Source of the DNA: Qipengyuania sp. S6317L1
GTDB lineage: Bacteria; Pseudomonadota; Alphaproteobacteria; Sphingomonadales; Sphingomonadaceae
DNA length: 64,000 nucleotides
Assembly: GCF_023015615.1 (NCBI RefSeq)
Contig: NZ_JALKAJ010000003.1
Coordinates: 62,001-126,000, forward strand
Direction of reading: 5' to 3'
A model generated the notes under the pieces. It ran no database searches and was not told the DNA's origin. It was given only the letters and a program-made list of their open reading frames with translations. The translations under genes and the position numbers were made by a program. The first letter of the stretch is position 1. Each line of letters opens with the position of its first letter. Below, one piece after another: positions 60,628 through 64,000 of the stretch.

Positions 60628-62457
60628 ATGCAGCCGCAAATGACTGACCTCTCAAAAATCCGCAATTTTTCAATTATTGCTCACATCGACCACGGCAAAT
60701 CCACGCTCGCTGACCGGCTGATTCAGTTCACCGGCGGCCTGACAGAGCGTGAGATGTCGGAACAAGTCCTTGATAACATGGACATCGAGAAAGAGCGCGG
60801 CATCACCATCAAGGCGCAGACCGTGCGCCTCAACTACACCGCCAAGGACGGCGAAACCTATCAGCTCAACCTGATGGACACGCCCGGCCACGTAGACTTT
60901 GCCTATGAAGTCTCGCGCAGCCTCGCCGCGTGCGAAGGTGCGCTCCTTGTCGTGGACGCAGCCCAAGGTGTTGAGGCGCAGACCCTCGCCAATGTCTACC
61001 AGTCGATCGAGCACGACCACGAAATCGTCTCCGTCATCAACAAGGTCGATCTCCCCGCCGCCGAGCCAGAGCGCGTGCAGGCCGAGATCGAAGAGGTCAT
61101 CGGCCTCGACGCCTCCGATGCTGTCATGACGTCTGCCAAAACCGGCATCGGCATCGAAGAAGTGCTCGAAGCGGTCGTCGCCAAAATCCCTCCGCCCAAG
61201 GGCGAGCGCGACGCGGCCCTCAAGGCCTCCCTCGTAGACAGCTGGTACGACCCCTATCTCGGCGTCGTCATCCTCGTGCGCGTCATCGAAGGTGTCCTCA
61301 CCAAGGGCCAGCAGATCAAGTTCATGCAGGGCGGAACCCAGCACCTCGTCGACCGCGTCGGCTGTATGCGCCCCAAGATTGAGCAGCTGCCAGAACTCGG
61401 CCCCGGCGAAATCGGCTTTATTACGGCGCAGATCAAAGAGGTCGAACAGGCCCGCGTCGGTGACACCATCACCACGGTCAAGAACGGCGCGACCGAGCCG
61501 CTCAAAGGCTATAAGGAAGTCCAACCCGTTGTCTTCTGCGGCCTCTTCCCCGTGGATGCGGCTGACTTTGAAAAACTGCGCGAGAGCATCGGCAAACTGC
61601 GCTTGAACGATGCCTCCTTCTCCTTCGAGATGGAAAGCTCGGCTGCGCTTGGCTTTGGCTTTCGCTGCGGCTTCTTGGGCCTCCTCCACCTGGAGATCAT
61701 CCAGGAACGCCTGTCGCGAGAATACGACCTCGACCTCATCACCACCGCGCCATCGGTGGTTTACCGCGTCCACCTCTCCAAATCGAAGACCGAGGATGCG
61801 ACCACCATCGACATCCACAACCCTGCCGACTGGCCCGATGTAAACCGCATCGCGTCAATCGAGGAGCCGTGGATCAAGGCGGTGATCTACACCCCCGATG
61901 AATATTTGGGCTCCATCCTGAAGCTGTGCCAGGACCGCCGCGGCATCCAGACCGACCTCACATACGTCGGCGGCCGCGCACAGGTCACTTACGAGCTGCC
62001 CTTGAACGAAGTGGTGTTCGATTTCTACGACCGCCTGAAGTCGATCTCACGCGGCTATGCCAGCTTCGACTACGAGCAAGTGGGCCTTCGCGAAGGCGAC
62101 CTTGTGAAGATGAACATCCTCGTGAACGCCGAACCCGTCGATGCGCTCTCGCTGATCGTCCACCGGAACGTCGCCGAAGAGCGCGGCCGCGGCATGTGCG
62201 AGCGTCTAAAAGACCTGATCCCGCGCCACCTCTTCAAGATCCCGGTCCAAGCAGCCATCGGCGGGAAGATCATCGCTCGTGAAACGATTGCAGCGATGCG
62301 CAAAGACGTGACCGCCAAGTGCTACGGCGGCGATATCTCGCGTAAGAAGAAGCTGCTTGAAAAGCAGAAAAAGGGTAAGGCCCGGATGCGCGAATATGGG
62401 AATGTCAGCATCCCGCAAGAAGCGTTTATTGCTGCGCTGCGGATGGGGGAGGAGTGA
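60628..62457 (+). CDS. lepA: Elongation factor 4 (LepA)
   Basis: Ribosome-bound GTPase that back-translocates stalled ribosomes. 609 residues if started at 60628; the ATG at 60640 ([22 protein letters not shown]) is the more usual start. P-loop [50 protein letters not shown], and the LepA C-terminus ([81 protein letters not shown] region). The gene ends the core block. Confidence 0.97.
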   Translation: MQPQMTDLSKIRNFSIIAHIDHGKSTLADRLIQFTGGLTEREMSEQVLDNMDIEKERGITIKAQTVRLNYTAKDGETYQLNLMDTPGHVDFAYEVSRSLAACEGALLVVDAAQGVEAQTLANVYQSIEHDHEIVSVINKVDLPAAEPERVQAEIEEVIGLDASDAVMTSAKTGIGIEEVLEAVVAKIPPPKGERDAALKASLVDSWYDPYLGVVILVRVIEGVLTKGQQIKFMQGGTQHLVDRVGCMRPKIEQLPELGPGEIGFITAQIKEVEQARVGDTITTVKNGATEPLKGYKEVQPVVFCGLFPVDAADFEKLRESIGKLRLNDASFSFEMESSAALGFGFRCGFLGLLHLEIIQERLSREYDLDLITTAPSVVYRVHLSKSKTEDATTIDIHNPADWPDVNRIASIEEPWIKAVIYTPDEYLGSILKLCQDRRGIQTDLTYVGGRAQVTYELPLNEVVFDFYDRLKSISRGYASFDYEQVGLREGDLVKMNILVNAEPVDALSLIVHRNVAEERGRGMCERLKDLIPRHLFKIPVQAAIGGKIIARETIAAMRKDVTAKCYGGDISRKKKLLEKQKKGKARMREYGNVSIPQEAFIAALRMGEE

Positions 62458-62574
62458 AGCCCCGCAGCTAAGCTGAGGATTGTGCAGCAACCACAGGCTT
62501 AGGTGCGAGAGGCTGTAACCCCGGCCAGCGGGTCGGTCTTGGCCGAACCCGTCTGACGTCACGCGGCGCATGGA

Positions 62575-62594
62575 GCGATTGCGTCAGCAATCGC
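62575..62594. repeat. Short perfect hairpin downstream of lepA
   Basis: GCGATTGC-GTCA-GCAATCGC: an 8-base stem with tetraloop, in the 181-base gap between lepA and the AT-richer gene. No T-run follows; it could be a boundary sequence or a small repeat. Confidence 0.5.
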
Positions 62595-62638
62595 GGAACG
62601 GCGTGTGGCGTGTTGGAACAAGTTCTTCTCTTGGGAGC

Positions 62639-64000
62639 TCAATTTTTCGCATCATCCCACCAAAGCTGGCTCAACTCCTCCGCCCTTTCTCCAACTTCAT
62701 CGCCTCGCTTGGCCACGTCTTGGAGGCGCTTAGCTAAGTTTGAGACATCGGCAAAATGCCGGATGTAGCTATGAGGTAATCGAGCGATGCCCTCTTGAGC
62801 GGAGCTGGAAACGATGCGTAGCGCGTATAACGTCTCGACTAGGCCTTCATCACTCTCCGTCGCCTTGGCTATGAAGTCGATGGGCTCCTTGCTTTGTTCG
62901 CTTTCTTCGACAAGATGCTGCCAAGTGAAGAGCACATCATAGGGCGAATTTAGTAGCCAAAATTCCTCGATTGTAAGTGCGCGAAATTGAGCGAGTTGTT
63001 TTGCCTTTGCGCTCTCAAGTTCTTCGCTCGTCAAGAACATTTGGCGCTCTTGGTCGTTAGAGCTTTTCGTTGCCGCGTGCATTTGCTTCCGGACAAGACA
63101 GGCGCCCACATCAAGGTTCTCAGGGTTGTCAAAGATTGCATTGATGAGGCCGACTCGTTGATCGGTCGTCAAATCTTTGAAGACCAACACCGCAATGTCT
63201 CTCAAATACAGGTCAAATAGGTTGGTGAAACCAAAAACCGCGTCTTTTGGCGAACGGGCTTTGAGGAAGGTTGCGTTTTGAACGATCGCTTCCAGCCAGC
63301 GATCCGCGTGGTCTAGCCTCTCGTTCTTCTTTTCGTGGATAGTCCAATCTAACAGCTGCCGAGCTATGTTTGGGCTCTGCTTCCCTCGAAAGCCAAGCAC
63401 ATTTTGGATCGAGGTCGAAAGTTCTTCGGTACTCTTGCTCGCTGCCTTTACCATTGCCGCCCACTCATCATCTATGATTGCATATTCGGGCGATTCAAAG
63501 GCGAAGTAAAGACGCCAATGCCAAGGCGAAGACAGCCGTTTGTCCTGTCTCCATTGCTGAAAGTCGTCTTGTGCAAGCTGATGAATCCATCTCTCTTCTT
63601 TCTGGTCTGAAAGATAGGAATCCGTCACTCCTGCAAGCAACTTATCGAGATAGTGGAAGTCGAGTTCTGTGATCTTGCCATCATTAGAGTAAGTCTGCCA
63701 ACCAAGGACCCTAATTATTTCCTCAAGACGTTCTTGGTCCTGTAACTTGCCAGTTACAGCGCCCCCAATCGCAACCGCTTGAAGAGATTGAAAGTAGCTC
63801 GCAACCCAAGAATAAAGATCCTGCTCTCCTACCGACGCTTTCATTGCCAGCATCTGAAGCCAGACCAAGTCTAGTAAATTCGCTTGGCCGTCAAGCCGTG
63901 GCCAGATTGCGCGAACAGAGAATAAAAGGCGCTTAATGTCGCGCGGTGTTCGCAATAAACGACCCGCCCACACATCCAACACTGCAGATGCATGTTCCGA
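62639..64000 (-). CDS. KAP-family P-loop NTPase, C-terminal part (5' end beyond the window)
   Basis: The reverse strand is open from the right edge to the stop at 62639, about 453 residues; the start and the Walker motifs lie outside. The first visible segment (SEHASAVLDVWAGRLLRTPRDIKRLLFSVRAIWPRLDGQANLLDLVWLQML) is the typical end of the KAP NTPase core (R-x-x-R-x-x-KR). A long helical, Lys/Glu/Trp-rich C-terminal region of unknown function follows. Codon usage and base composition are clearly AT-richer than neighbouring genes, suggesting recent transfer. Some KAP proteins belong to anti-phage systems; this one cannot be judged from a fragment. Confidence 0.7.
   Translation of the reverse strand, partial: SEHASAVLDVWAGRLLRTPRDIKRLLFSVRAIWPRLDGQANLLDLVWLQMLAMKASVGEQDLYSWVASYFQSLQAVAIGGAVTGKLQDQERLEEIIRVLGWQTYSNDGKITELDFHYLDKLLAGVTDSYLSDQKEERWIHQLAQDDFQQWRQDKRLSSPWHWRLYFAFESPEYAIIDDEWAAMVKAASKSTEELSTSIQNVLGFRGKQSPNIARQLLDWTIHEKKNERLDHADRWLEAIVQNATFLKARSPKDAVFGFTNLFDLYLRDIAVLVFKDLTTDQRVGLINAIFDNPENLDVGACLVRKQMHAATKSSNDQERQMFLTSEELESAKAKQLAQFRALTIEEFWLLNSPYDVLFTWQHLVEESEQSKEPIDFIAKATESDEGLVETLYALRIVSSSAQEGIARLPHSYIRHFADVSNLAKRLQDVAKRGDEVGERAEELSQLWWDDAKN

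Noticed and set aside
1..64000. CRISPR arrays, transposases, prophage genes, rRNA operons
   Set aside because: No evenly spaced direct repeats, no transposase or integrase motifs and no rRNA sequence were seen.

Overview
The window is about 64 kb of a high-GC alphaproteobacterial chromosome. It most resembles Sphingomonadales, probably Erythrobacteraceae. The reasons are the lapA-pyrF-trpF-trpB-trpA-accD-folC cluster, an ATP synthase Fo operon with separate b' and b subunits away from F1, a FYDLN-acid (TIGR02300-like) protein next to aroA/cmk/rpsA, and ffh-rpsP-rimM-trmD-rplS. This placement is inferred from gene content; no database search was possible. Most of the window is core chromosome. 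There are no rRNA genes, CRISPR arrays, transposases or phage genes, and only one tRNA.

Layout. 1-8970 is a mostly minus-strand biosynthetic block: folC (cut by the left edge), accD, trpA, a DUF559 nuclease-fold gene inside the trp operon, trpB, trpF, pyrF, a LapA-domain protein, purB and radC, with one plus-strand outer-membrane beta-barrel gene between trpF and trpB. 9021-15793 carries a YdbH/YnbE/YdbL envelope module and the Fo operon atpI-B-E-b'-b. 15867-22101 (minus) carries a quinone oxidoreductase, glyoxalase II, rpsA, cmk, two small membrane proteins and aroA. 22255-32006 (plus) carries the FYDLN-acid protein, tRNA-Ala, ffh, rpsP, rimM, a glycine-rich-domain/TIGR04222-like pair, a nitrilase, a DUF1493-like protein, trmD, rplS and a DPP-IV-type peptidase. 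32022-45384 carries an alpha/beta hydrolase, asd, a lipoprotein, a thioredoxin-fold isomerase, another hydrolase, AMP nucleosidase, rplI-rpsR-rpsF, a DUF808 protein, a GST, two zinc-ribbon membrane paralogues behind a Mur-ligase gene, an LD-carboxypeptidase and fabD-fabG. 45580-53107 carries dnaN, a secreted protein, a GST, DUF2855, a D-aminoacylase-type amidohydrolase, a GDPD and an epoxide-hydrolase-like gene. 53104-62457 carries a PHA depolymerase, a class-II-like PHA synthase, two tandem PAS-GGDEF-EAL-PilZ proteins and lepA. From 62639 to the right edge lies the C-terminal part of a KAP-type NTPase in visibly AT-richer DNA, possibly the start of an accessory island.

The most unusual signal is a set of palindromic repeats that have settled in and around housekeeping genes. 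One lies in frame inside trmD and adds about 40 residues. Two inverted copies of another bracket the DUF559 gene in the trpB-trpA junction. Two further families sit in the rpsP-rimM and rplS-DPP gaps. Other leads are the GRDP/TIGR04222-like pair, the tandem c-di-GMP proteins of which the second has a decayed EAL domain, and the Mur-ligase/LD-carboxypeptidase divergent locus.
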